Below are positions 26,033 to 34,524 of a stretch of DNA of 64,000 bases, in pieces. Numbering within the stretch: position 1 is the stretch's first letter; each line of letters opens with the position of its first letter. The stretch covers positions 62,001 to 126,000 of the forward strand of contig NZ_PYGJ01000008.1 in assembly GCF_003014475.1 (NCBI RefSeq), written 5' to 3'. The DNA is from Shimia abyssi (GTDB taxonomy: Bacteria; Pseudomonadota; Alphaproteobacteria; Rhodobacterales; Rhodobacteraceae). The notes under the pieces are model-generated. The model ran no database searches. It was not told the origin of the DNA and saw only the letters and a list, made by a program, of their open reading frames with translations. A program made the translations under genes and the position numbers.

Positions 26033-27163
26033 ATGAGACGATTGAGGGTTCTAGTTGCCGGGACCGGGTTTGCCGGACGAGGGCACACGCAAGCGTTTCG
26101 GGCAGCGGGGGCCGAAGTTGTCGGCATGGTCGGCCGCAACGAGCATGTCGCACGGGATATCACGGCGCGACTCGGCATCCCATTCAGCGGTACAAATTGG
26201 GCGGAAGCACTGAGCAAATTGAAACCGGATGTCGTGTCGATCGCAACGCCGGGCGGCGCGCATTTTGAGCAAGTCAGCCAAGCGATCGCGGCTGGTTGCC
26301 ACGTCTTTTGCGACAAACCATTGGCGATTGATGGCTGCTCGGCGTCAAGACTTCGGGAGATGGCAGAAGAACGAGGTATCAAAACCGCCTACGCCGCCAG
26401 TTTTCAGTACACACCAAGTGTTCAGCACGCCAAGAGATTGATTGCACAAGGGGCGATCGGATCGCCGACGGAAGTTGAGAGCATCTCGCATTTCCACCTT
26501 GAACGGGGCATTCCATTCGGGTGGTCGCATCGTGCCGAAGATGGCGGCGGACGGCTAAACAACAATTTCACACATTCTCTTGCGATTGCTGAGACTTTGA
26601 TCCAAGGCGGCGCAATACAGATTTGCGGTGATGTGCGCGATGACATGGGCAAGGCCCCAATTGTCGAAGGGGTGCATGACTTTACGACGCGGCGCGATTT
26701 CATACCAGAAGACTTGAATGATCCGTCATTAGATTGGGGGGAGAGCAATGTCGAATGGTCATATACCGTTATGGCCCGCATGCAGAGCAAACTAGCTCTG
26801 AAGCCGGTCTCGGTCCTGTTCAAGCACGGCGGGCTGGTGCCGCGTTTTCATGATGACCACATTGCCGTTTATGGAACGGAAGGCGCGATCTTTCTAAAAG
26901 GACATTATGGGTCCGGAGCGCTTTTCCTGCATGATGGGGTCGCTTGGGAAATGAAGCCAGTACCAGCCGATTTGGCAAGCTCTGTCCCGCCAGAACTTGG
27001 CGAAACGGAGCAGTGCTGGCACGTAATTACGAACCTCTTTACGCGCGACATCTGTGGTGAAGCTGTTCCCGGTTATCCGACATTTGCCCAAGGGTGCCGC
27101 TTTCAAAATATCATCGACGTAATTCGCCGTTCGGACACCTGGGTGGATATCGAGCGCCCGTGA
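26033..27163 (+). CDS. Gfo/Idh/MocA-family sugar-acid dehydrogenase
   Basis: This is a 376-residue NAD(P)-dependent oxidoreductase. The Rossmann motif VAGTGFAGRGHTQAF is at residues 7-21, the CDKPL segment of the family near 90, and a C-terminal alpha/beta substrate domain follows, with GGGRLNNNFTHSL (near 170) holding the usual His. The substrate is not evident. In a uronate operon with a ManD-type dehydratase it could oxidise or reduce a hexuronate, aldonate or lactone precursor, for example fructuronate to mannonate. It follows kduD after nine bases and precedes the dehydratase gene by 16 bases. Confidence 0.82.
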   Translation: MRRLRVLVAGTGFAGRGHTQAFRAAGAEVVGMVGRNEHVARDITARLGIPFSGTNWAEALSKLKPDVVSIATPGGAHFEQVSQAIAAGCHVFCDKPLAIDGCSASRLREMAEERGIKTAYAASFQYTPSVQHAKRLIAQGAIGSPTEVESISHFHLERGIPFGWSHRAEDGGGRLNNNFTHSLAIAETLIQGGAIQICGDVRDDMGKAPIVEGVHDFTTRRDFIPEDLNDPSLDWGESNVEWSYTVMARMQSKLALKPVSVLFKHGGLVPRFHDDHIAVYGTEGAIFLKGHYGSGALFLHDGVAWEMKPVPADLASSVPPELGETEQCWHVITNLFTRDICGEAVPGYPTFAQGCRFQNIIDVIRRSDTWVDIERP

Positions 27164-27179
27164 CACAGGAGGTCGCGCC

Positions 27180-28406
27180 ATGAAAATCACTGATGCAAAA
27201 GTATTTGTTGGAGGTCCAGGCAAAAACTATGTGACGCTTAAGATCGAAACGGATCAAGGTGTTTATGGTTTGGGCGACGCAACGCTGAACAATCGTGAAA
27301 CTTTGCCCGCCGCGTACCTCAAAGATTACTTGATACCAAATCTGATCGGGATGGATCCGCGCAACAGCGAGGATATTTGGCAGTTCTTTTATCGCGGTGC
27401 CTATTTTCGCAGAGGGCCCATTGCGATGGCCGCATTCGGTGCCATCGACATGGCGCTTTGGGACATAAAGGGCAAACTGGCGCGTATGCCGGTCTATCAA
27501 TTGCTCGGAGGCAAGAGCCGCGAAGGCGCATTGACGTATGCACACGCAACTGGCGCGGATTTGCCTGACCTTATTGAATCTGTCGCTAGTTACGTTGAAC
27601 AAGGGTACAAAGCCGTACGTGTTCAGTGCGGCATTCCGGGAATGCCGTCGGCAAGTTATGCTGTTCCAGAGCAGCCCAGTGCCGGCCAAGAATACATCAC
27701 AGACTTCAGCGGGATAAAGCCAAAAACCGAAATCTGGGAGACTGAACGATACATGCGATTTATGCCGGATGCGTTGGCCGAGGTCCGAGCACATTTTGGT
27801 CCAGAGCTCAATATCTTACATGACGTGCACCACCGCCTGTCCCCACGTGAGGCTGCAAGCTTTGCCAAGGCGGTTGAGCCAGTCGGGTTGTATTGGCTAG
27901 AGGACCCAACACCGGCAGAAGACCAGAACGCGCTGAAAATGATCCGACAGCACTCGACCACGCCGATTGCAATTGGTGAAGTTTTTAACTCCATCTGGGA
28001 TTGCAACAAGCTGATTGAAAACGAGCTAATCGACTTCATCCGGATCGCGGTAACCTATGCTGGTGGGATTACGCATTCTAAACGCATCGTGGATCTGGCA
28101 GGTTTGCATCACGTTCGCACAGGGTTCCACGGCGCGCCCAGCCATTCGCCAATTTCAATGGCGGCGCAAGCGCATTTGAACGTCTGGGCGCCCAATTTTG
28201 GCATTCAGGAATACTTGGTTTTGGGAACACCGGAATGCGCGGCTCTTTTTCCATCGGAGCATGAGATGCGCGGTGGGATGTTTTTCGTCAGTGACGCGCC
28301 TGGTCTAGGCGTTGATTTCGACGAGGGAGAAGCAGCCCGCTATAGTTACAAGCCCGGCAGCCATCCTGTGGTGCGATTGCAGGATGGGACGGTCTGGAAT
28401 TACTGA
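27180..28406 (+). CDS. ManD-type sugar acid dehydratase (enolase superfamily)
   Basis: This 408-residue protein belongs to the mannonate dehydratase (RspA/ManD) group. It has HDVHHRLSPREAA near residue 220 with the Asp and His ligands, YWLEDPTPAEDQN (Glu) near 240, and AIGEVFNSIWDC (Glu) near 265. D-mannonate (or D-gluconate) would be dehydrated to KDG. The segment GFHGAPSHSPISM replaces the GSHGPTDLSPVCM I expect in typical ManD, so specificity may differ. ACAGGAGGTCGCGCC precedes the ATG. It ends the plus-strand operon. The gap of about 175 bases after it shows no gene or obvious terminator. Confidence 0.87.
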   Translation: MKITDAKVFVGGPGKNYVTLKIETDQGVYGLGDATLNNRETLPAAYLKDYLIPNLIGMDPRNSEDIWQFFYRGAYFRRGPIAMAAFGAIDMALWDIKGKLARMPVYQLLGGKSREGALTYAHATGADLPDLIESVASYVEQGYKAVRVQCGIPGMPSASYAVPEQPSAGQEYITDFSGIKPKTEIWETERYMRFMPDALAEVRAHFGPELNILHDVHHRLSPREAASFAKAVEPVGLYWLEDPTPAEDQNALKMIRQHSTTPIAIGEVFNSIWDCNKLIENELIDFIRIAVTYAGGITHSKRIVDLAGLHHVRTGFHGAPSHSPISMAAQAHLNVWAPNFGIQEYLVLGTPECAALFPSEHEMRGGMFFVSDAPGLGVDFDEGEAARYSYKPGSHPVVRLQDGTVWNY

Positions 28407-28583
28407 CCGCTATGGTCGAAAAGATACCTGGCGAGCAAGGACGTGTATTGGTGTTGGCAGCCTGACCCAAAGGAGAGTTTTTTGTCGTCAGGCGAGTTCT
28501 GAACTGGCTTGTGGCAAAGGGCGGCTTGCTAGATTTGTTGAGATATACCGCGCGATCAAATTGCTGTGTCCAAGTAGCACCGG

Positions 28584-28910
28584 TTAACCTTGGTTCACGC
28601 GTTCGATATAGGCGCGCAGTTCTTCGGCCTCGTGGCGGGCATCGCGCAGGCCGTCCATAGCGGCGGAGAGTTCGGCCTCGGTCTGGGTGAGTTGATTGGT
28701 CAGCTCGGCCTCACGCTGTTGCAGGTAGGTGATGGCCTGATCGCGGGTTTCTTCGGCCTCATGTAATTCCTGTCCCATGCGTTCCAGTTCGTCGACGTCC
28801 GATTGTGCCACGCGAGTAAAGCGGTGCACCAGCCAGTTGGCAAACCAGCCCATGCAGAAGGCAACAAAGAGGATCACGGCTGTGGTGAGGATGAACTCAG
28901 TTCGTGTCAT
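28584..28910 (-). CDS. Small membrane-anchored coiled-coil protein
   Basis: The 108-residue protein has one N-terminal transmembrane helix (about residues 6-30, containing VILFVAFCMGWFANWLV). A long charged helix rich in Glu, Gln, Leu and Ala follows (about 38-105), with heptad character. It may be anchored in the inner membrane with the coiled coil in the cytoplasm. I do not recognise a named family. The ATG at 28910 overlaps the end of the OmpA-family gene by 14 bases on the same strand, so it is probably co-transcribed. A much longer in-frame start at 29075 would overlap that gene widely and gives low-complexity Pro/Thr sequence, so it is rejected. Confidence 0.72.
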   Translation of the reverse strand: MTRTEFILTTAVILFVAFCMGWFANWLVHRFTRVAQSDVDELERMGQELHEAEETRDQAITYLQQREAELTNQLTQTEAELSAAMDGLRDARHEAEELRAYIERVNQG

Positions 28911-30927
28911 TTGGGGTTGTCTCCTCGCCAGTGGTTTCGGCGTTGTCTTGGGGCTGGTCGCCATCGTCCGCATCGGAGGCGGCGGCCTCTTCTTCTGTGT
29001 CGGGTGTTGTTGCGTCGGGGTCGGCGGCGGCCTCTTCCGCGCTACCCGCGTCATCGGCGGTCGCGTCTGTGGCACCCTCGGTGGCCGCTTCAGTGGCCTG
29101 TTGCGGGCCCTTTTCCGGTCCGATCAGCACAAATTCGATCCGGCGGTTAGCCTCGCGGCCATCCGCGGTGTCGTTGTCTGCTATGGGTTGGCTTTCGCCA
29201 TAGCCTGTGGCGGTGATGCCGGAGGTCAGGATGCGGCGATCTTGTAGGGCGTTGAGAACAGCTTGGGCACGCGTCTGGCTGAGGGCCTGGTTCATCGACT
29301 CGCGACCCTGGCTGTCGGTGTGCCCTTGGATTTCGACGCGCAGGTCTGGGCATTCCTGTAGGCGTGCGGCAATGGCATCGATGATGGGTTTGGCGCTGGG
29401 GTCGAGGGTGCCAGACCCCGGCTCGAAGACGATTTTCTGATCGTTCTGAATGCTTTGCAGGGCAGCGATGCATTCTTCGGGGGTGGGTAGGGCAGCCAAC
29501 GGATCAAGCTCTTCGACATAGATCACGTCGATGGCGTATTGATCGGTTTGCGACAGTTTTTCAGAAAGCAGTCGTGCGATTTCTGCGTTTGCGTCGGTGT
29601 TGCCGGTGCGTCCGGCAATGGACATGCTGTCAGGTGTGATATTGAGGACGCCGTTGTGCAGCCGAGCCAGCGCATCGAGCCCGGCCATCACACGAACCGG
29701 CCAAGAAGCTGGCAACGTGTCGTCCAACCGCGCGGCCATGTGCACAGCGTTGCCCCCAAAGCGCGCACGGGCATAGCTGGCGGTAGTGTTGCGAGCCAGA
29801 TCGTTGGGCAGTCGACCCCGTAATTGAACAAGCCCTTCGGGGCTGAGGGTTGCGATGAACTCGGGAATAGTGGATTCGGTATCGTCTTCTTCGATTGGCG
29901 CTGGCAGTGTCGAGTGCAGGGCGAACACCTGTGGCAGGCCACTTTCGAGTTCGCCTACAACTTTATCGAACAGGGCTTGATCTGTGCCGAGTTGAGCGAC
30001 AAGTGTGACTTCGGAATCTGAAAAGGTGATGGTGCCGCCGCCAAGTTCGGCAAGTCCCTTGAGGCCAATTTCAACAGCGTCAGCCCAGCGGGGCGTGGGA
30101 ACGCCAAGCCCAAGCGTGCAAACAGCGCCACCCTCGAGACCTGCGGCGTTTGCCGCGGTCAAGATGCGTACGCGGGTGCGTTCGGTATCCGCAGAGCAGG
30201 CATCAAACCGGGGGCCGTTATCATCGATGACAAAGCGTAACGTAAACGGGGTGATCACCGGGCGTGGTGCTGAGATATTGAGGTCCAGGCGCATGTCCTT
30301 TGGAGTGCCGCGCAAGAGTGCGCTTTCGAGGTCGCGCCGATCTTCGGGGCTGTCAGCCATGGCGGTGATGCTGACCGCGCCGGATTGCACAGAGATTTTG
30401 GCACGAGGCAGATCATCAAGGGCCCGTAGTGCAAATGTGAGCGCGTCCGGCCAGCCATCTGGCGCGTCATATTCGGCGGTTTCCAAAAGATCGGTTACGT
30501 TTGGCCGTCCAGCGATTTCAATCATCTTGTCTACGATTGCGCCACGGTCCGAGGTTTCGGGGATGAGGCCAATGAGGGAGATCCCAGCGTCATTGCGCAG
30601 AATTTCAATTGAGAACCTTGGGGGTGCGATATCGGCGGTGGCTTCGACCTGCATATTGTCGATCACGCGGGCCGCATCTACGATGCCCCCTGCGCTGGAG
30701 ATGGCGCGAAAGCGTTCAGCCTCGGACGGGGCGATGCCCGCAAGAAAGACCTGAAGACCTTCGGCGTAGACTTCGGCCCATTGCATGCCCTTGTCGTCAA
30801 GGTCACGTTTGACCGAGCGCTCTGCGCTGTCCTCAATCAGGTCAGCAGACAGGCTGGCGGTGACCAGGCTGAGGAGGGCGGCTGTTGCGAAGGTCGCAAA
30901 GACGATGAGCAGTGAGGATAGTCGCAT
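28897..30927 (-). CDS. OmpA-family outer-membrane/periplasmic protein with acidic tail
   Basis: The 676-residue protein begins with a signal or anchor sequence (residues about 4-28). A long middle part (30-480) follows, with repeated BON-like units of the pattern in which a hydrophobic strand follows a predicted helix. An OmpA peptidoglycan-binding domain covers about 490-605, with QGHTDSQGRESMNQALSQTR and GYGESQPIADN. The last 70 residues are almost only Ala, Asp, Glu, Thr, Gly and Pro, giving a strongly acidic tail after the OmpA domain; that is uncommon. It likely links the envelope to peptidoglycan. The downstream small coiled-coil protein overlaps it and may be a partner. Confidence 0.85.
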   Translation of the reverse strand: MRLSSLLIVFATFATAALLSLVTASLSADLIEDSAERSVKRDLDDKGMQWAEVYAEGLQVFLAGIAPSEAERFRAISSAGGIVDAARVIDNMQVEATADIAPPRFSIEILRNDAGISLIGLIPETSDRGAIVDKMIEIAGRPNVTDLLETAEYDAPDGWPDALTFALRALDDLPRAKISVQSGAVSITAMADSPEDRRDLESALLRGTPKDMRLDLNISAPRPVITPFTLRFVIDDNGPRFDACSADTERTRVRILTAANAAGLEGGAVCTLGLGVPTPRWADAVEIGLKGLAELGGGTITFSDSEVTLVAQLGTDQALFDKVVGELESGLPQVFALHSTLPAPIEEDDTESTIPEFIATLSPEGLVQLRGRLPNDLARNTTASYARARFGGNAVHMAARLDDTLPASWPVRVMAGLDALARLHNGVLNITPDSMSIAGRTGNTDANAEIARLLSEKLSQTDQYAIDVIYVEELDPLAALPTPEECIAALQSIQNDQKIVFEPGSGTLDPSAKPIIDAIAARLQECPDLRVEIQGHTDSQGRESMNQALSQTRAQAVLNALQDRRILTSGITATGYGESQPIADNDTADGREANRRIEFVLIGPEKGPQQATEAATEGATDATADDAGSAEEAAADPDATTPDTEEEAAASDADDGDQPQDNAETTGEETTPNDTN

Positions 30928-30989
30928 ACAGTCGGTTTAGCTCTGGCAAGTGGTTCAGGGTTGATACGACGCGCGGGCGCGGCTTGCAA

Positions 30990-31967
30990 TCACAGGAACC
31001 ACGCGGTGGCGAAAAACAGCAAGGGCAGTAAGCCAGTGTCGCGATTGGCGCGAAACAGCATCATGCAGATGCCGGGCATAGTGATGTCCAGACGGCGCAA
31101 TTGCCATTGCATGTGCCACCCCATGGCCATCGCGCCAAAGAGCGCGACACCAAGCGACAGCGGGCTGCGGTGCAGGGTGGCCATGATAATGGCCAGCCCC
31201 ATAAGGCCTACTGTGGCAATGAGGAAGATTTGAAGCCAGTCCGACGTTTTGTCGGCGAAGAGTCGGGCGGTGGATTTGACCCCAATCAGAGCGTCATCCT
31301 CGGTATCCTGGTGGGCATAGATTGTGTCATAGAACAGCGTCCACGCGATGCCCGCGGCGTATAGCACGACAGCGGGCAGGGAGAGCGCGCCAGTATGGGC
31401 CGTCCAAGCAAGCAGGGCGCCCCAGTTGAAGGCGATACCAAGAAAGACCTGCGGCCACCACGTAAAGCGTTTGGCAAAAGGATAGACTGCGACGGGCAGG
31501 AGCGACAGAAACCCCAGCAGGATGGCATTGAAGTTGAAGGTGAGCAGGATGCCAAAGGCCACAAACGCTTGTGCTCCCATCCATATAGCGGCTTGTTTTG
31601 TGCTCACTTGGCCCGAGGGGATCGGCCGTGAGCGCGTGCGTTCAACTTTGGCGTCAATGTCGCGGTCGGTGATGTCGTTCCAAGTGCACCCTGCGCCGCG
31701 CATCAGGAAAGCGCCAAAAGCGCAGCCGATGAAGATCCATAGGTCGTGCCACGAGGCGCGGCCATCTGAAAGCATCGCAAGGCCGAGGCCCATCCAACAT
31801 GGAAGTAACAGGAGCCATGTGCCGATTGGTCGGTCGGCGCGGGACAGGCGCAGGTAGGGGCGCGTGGCGGCGGGGGCGAGGTGGTCGACCCAATTGCCTT
31901 TTACGGCGTCGGAAACCTGACCAGCTGGGGTGGAGTTCGGCTCTGGCGTTGAGGGCGTCCCGGACAT
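30990..31967 (-). CDS. ubiA: 4-hydroxybenzoate polyprenyltransferase
   Basis: The 325-residue inner-membrane enzyme attaches the polyprenyl chain to 4-hydroxybenzoate in ubiquinone synthesis. Both aspartate-rich motifs are present: NDITDRDIDAKVERTRSRP near residue 95 and DTIYAHQDTEDD near 215, among eight or nine hydrophobic segments. The ATG at 31967 is chosen because the family N-terminus starts there; the frame stays open upstream only because it lies opposite rsmE. It is divergent from rsmE with 12 bases between starts, so the two promoters must overlap coding sequence. It shares its substrate, 4-hydroxybenzoate, with the catabolic pobA farther along. Confidence 0.93.
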   Translation of the reverse strand: MSGTPSTPEPNSTPAGQVSDAVKGNWVDHLAPAATRPYLRLSRADRPIGTWLLLLPCWMGLGLAMLSDGRASWHDLWIFIGCAFGAFLMRGAGCTWNDITDRDIDAKVERTRSRPIPSGQVSTKQAAIWMGAQAFVAFGILLTFNFNAILLGFLSLLPVAVYPFAKRFTWWPQVFLGIAFNWGALLAWTAHTGALSLPAVVLYAAGIAWTLFYDTIYAHQDTEDDALIGVKSTARLFADKTSDWLQIFLIATVGLMGLAIIMATLHRSPLSLGVALFGAMAMGWHMQWQLRRLDITMPGICMMLFRANRDTGLLPLLFFATAWFL

Positions 31968-31979
31968 ATGTAGGGTTCC

Positions 31980-32735
31980 ATGAAAGATGCAAAAGTCAGG
32001 CTGTTTGTAGAGCACCCGCTGGGGGAAGGGCAAACCATTCCTCTGGAGCGGGATCAGGCGCATTACCTGTTTGGGGTCATGCGGTTGGGTGTTGGAGATT
32101 TTGTCGAGCTGTTTAACGGGCACGATGGGGCGTGGCGCTGTGAAGTGGTGCAGGCGGGCAAACGTGCAGGCGTGTTGGCGTGCGAGGCACAGGTCAAGCC
32201 GTTGCAGATGCCGCCCGACCTGTGGCTGTTGTTTGCACCGATCAAGAAGGCGCGCACAGACTTTATCGTCGAGAAGGCCGCAGAGATGGGGGCCGCGCGA
32301 ATTATGCCAGTGCAGACGGTGTTTACCAATTCTGAGCGTATCCGGCAGGATCGGTTGCAGGCACATGCCGTCGAGGCGGCAGAGCAGTGCGGCGGGACTT
32401 ATGTTCCCGAGGTCACGGCGCTGCAAAAGCTGGATCGCGTTTTGGCGGATTGGCCTGAGGGGCGGCAGCTGATGTTTTGTGATGAGGCGGAGGTGGGCAG
32501 CTCCTCCGCCTTGTCGGGCGTCTTCGCGAGCGAGGCGGCCCGTGAGGGCCAAGGAGCTGGGCCGTGGGCGATATTGATCGGGCCGGAAGGTGGGTTTTCG
32601 CCAGAGGAGCGCGCGCGCCTGAAGGCTTTGCCCTTTGCGCATATTGTGAGTTTGGGGCCACGTATTCTGCGTGCGGATACGGCAGCTGTGGCGGCGATGA
32701 CCCTGTGGCAACAGGCGTTGGGGGATTGGCGATGA
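31980..32735 (+). CDS. rsmE: 16S rRNA m3U1498 methyltransferase
   Basis: This 251-residue SPOUT-class methyltransferase has an N-terminal PUA-like part (about 1-70, with HYLFGVMRLGVGD). The knotted C-terminal domain contains IGPEGGFSPEE near residue 200 and LGPRILRADTA near 225, which bind S-adenosylmethionine. It methylates U1498 of 16S rRNA late in 30S assembly. The stop overlaps the next ATG by four bases, making a cluster with the acetyltransferase and the two genes after it. Length and motifs are standard for RsmE. Confidence 0.93.
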   Translation: MKDAKVRLFVEHPLGEGQTIPLERDQAHYLFGVMRLGVGDFVELFNGHDGAWRCEVVQAGKRAGVLACEAQVKPLQMPPDLWLLFAPIKKARTDFIVEKAAEMGAARIMPVQTVFTNSERIRQDRLQAHAVEAAEQCGGTYVPEVTALQKLDRVLADWPEGRQLMFCDEAEVGSSSALSGVFASEAAREGQGAGPWAILIGPEGGFSPEERARLKALPFAHIVSLGPRILRADTAAVAAMTLWQQALGDWR

Positions 32736-33580
32736 CGTGGCGCCCGGTTCAAGAGCGTGATTTGGCCTCGGCGCTGGCTTTCCTGAGGTCACACATTCAG
32801 ACATCGATGTTTTTGTTGGGAAATCTGGAGCAATACGGTCTTGGCGGTGTGGCACCAAGGGCGACCTCGCTGTGGATGTTGGGGGAACTGCGTGGCATTT
32901 TGGGGATCACCAATGGCGGCATGGTGCTTTTACAAGCGCCGGGATTGAACGACGCAGAGTGGCGCGCGGCCAAGTCGATTTTGAACGGGCGTGATGTGAC
33001 CGGGTGCAGTGGTGATGCAACACAAGTCGAGGCGTTTCTATCGGCAACCGGATTGAGCGGCCGTGCCGATGCGTCCATTGCTCGGGAACCACTGTTCGAA
33101 CTGGCGCTGGACGCCCTGCGAATGCCTGATTGCGACGATGTTTCCTTGATCCCTATTGGTGACGCACCACGGGAGACCGTAGAGGCGTGGCGGGCGCAAT
33201 ATTTGGCGGAGGTTCCGGGATTGCCAGCGGGCGACCCGGTGCATGTGGCACGCGATGACATCACCAGATACATTGAGGGTGATACGCACAGAGTTTTGAC
33301 ATCAAATGGTGAGCCCGTGGCAATGACCGGGTTCAATGCGCAGGCTGCCAGCGCGGTTCAGATTGGCGGCGTTTATACCCCGGCTCATTTGAGAGGCCGT
33401 GGATATGCACGCAAAGCGGTTGCGTTGCACCTGAGTGAAGCGCGAAAGCGCGGCGTGTCTCTTGCGATTTTATTTGCCGCGAACGCTGCGGCGGCGGCGG
33501 CCTATCGGGCTGTTGGATTTGAGAATTGCGGCGCATTTGGCATGATTTTTTTTGACACAGAGCAAGAGGTGCGGGCGTGA
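32732..33580 (+). CDS. GNAT-family N-acetyltransferase
   Basis: The protein of about 282 residues has an N-terminal part reminiscent of a degenerate acetyltransferase domain. A C-terminal GNAT domain (about 150-280) includes IGGVYTPAHLRGRGYARKAV, where RGRGYA is the acetyl-CoA pyrophosphate loop. The substrate is unknown. The ATG at 32732 overlaps the rsmE stop by four bases, and its own stop overlaps the following gene by four, so rsmE, this gene and the next two appear to be one transcript. I prefer this start over upstream in-frame ATGs, which lie inside rsmE. Confidence 0.82.
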   Translation: MTWRPVQERDLASALAFLRSHIQTSMFLLGNLEQYGLGGVAPRATSLWMLGELRGILGITNGGMVLLQAPGLNDAEWRAAKSILNGRDVTGCSGDATQVEAFLSATGLSGRADASIAREPLFELALDALRMPDCDDVSLIPIGDAPRETVEAWRAQYLAEVPGLPAGDPVHVARDDITRYIEGDTHRVLTSNGEPVAMTGFNAQAASAVQIGGVYTPAHLRGRGYARKAVALHLSEARKRGVSLAILFAANAAAAAAYRAVGFENCGAFGMIFFDTEQEVRA

Positions 33581-34524
33581 AGCTTGGCGATTTGCTGAGC
33601 GCGGCCACGGCAGCGCGGGAGATTTTTCAGGAGGTGGACGCGCGCTTTGGGCCGGGGGCAGGTGAAGTTGGCGATGTTTTAAAGGCTGGGCGCGAGGTGA
33701 GAGTGTTTGCGGGGCGATTTCAGGGAAAGGCGGCGGTTTTTAAGCAGTTGCTAACCGATGACGCGACACAGAAGTTGAGCGATACAGAGGCGGAATTGGC
33801 GTTTTTGGCAGAGGCGTTGCCGGGTGGTGCGGCGCGCGCTGTTCCGTTTTTGGCTGCGTTGCCGCAGACCAAGACACTAATACTGGGCCATGCGCCTGGG
33901 CAAAAGGTGAGCGTTGCCTTGAAAACAGATAACCGGTCTGAGCGATCAAGGGTCATGGCTCGCTGTGGCGATTGGCTGGCCAAGGTGGCCCCGTTGCGCA
34001 CGGAAATGCGCCCGTTCTGGGGGCGCAAAATTGCGCGGCGGGCCGGGGAAGGTGATGGGCGCGTGCCCGAAGGCGGCGAGAAATTGTTTCAATCAACGCT
34101 GGATCGCATGATGGCGATTGGCTTGCGGCATAGAGGGCAGTCAAAGAGCCACGCCAAGGCGCATGGGGATTTTGCGCCGGTCAATCTGAACATCGATCAG
34201 GACACTGTTTGGGCGTTTGACATACAGGGCGGGCATTCGTTGCCATTGGCGCGGATGGCGGCGCGGTTTTTGGTGGCAGCTAGCATGTATCGCGCTGGCG
34301 CGCCGGGGCCGCTGGGGTTGGATGCGGATGATGTGATGGCGTTTGATGTTGGTCAGATTTTGCCAGACGATGAGCAAACCGAGCTGTTTGCGTTCTTTGT
34401 CGCGGAGCAGTTTTTGCGGCGGCTGAAGAGTGAGGGGCGCACTGGCGAAGGGTTGAAGTCGGCGCTGACGCGGCTGGAAGTCTTGCACGATCAGCTACCG
34501 GAGATAAGGGGGAATGCGGGATGA
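33577..34524 (+). CDS. Phosphotransferase-like (APH/kinase-fold) protein
   Basis: The 315-residue protein has protein-kinase-like aminoglycoside phosphotransferase features. KAHGDFAPVNLNID near residue 195 is the HGDxxxxN catalytic loop, and FDIQGG shortly after replaces the usual DxE/DFG metal site. The N-terminal half holds RVFAGRFQGKAAVFKQL, where Lys may contact ATP. The true substrate is unknown; resistance is not implied by context. It overlaps neighbours by four bases on both sides, in the rsmE cluster. Confidence 0.68.
   Translation: MKLGDLLSAATAAREIFQEVDARFGPGAGEVGDVLKAGREVRVFAGRFQGKAAVFKQLLTDDATQKLSDTEAELAFLAEALPGGAARAVPFLAALPQTKTLILGHAPGQKVSVALKTDNRSERSRVMARCGDWLAKVAPLRTEMRPFWGRKIARRAGEGDGRVPEGGEKLFQSTLDRMMAIGLRHRGQSKSHAKAHGDFAPVNLNIDQDTVWAFDIQGGHSLPLARMAARFLVAASMYRAGAPGPLGLDADDVMAFDVGQILPDDEQTELFAFFVAEQFLRRLKSEGRTGEGLKSALTRLEVLHDQLPEIRGNAG

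Noticed and set aside
30005-30754. Plus-strand open frame of 249 codons opposite the OmpA-family gene
   Set aside because: Arg/Ser-rich product with no motif or ribosome-binding site, antisense to a supported gene.
31968-32858. Upstream extension of the ubiA frame to 622 codons
   Set aside because: The extra part is antisense to rsmE and low in complexity; the UbiA family start is at 31967.
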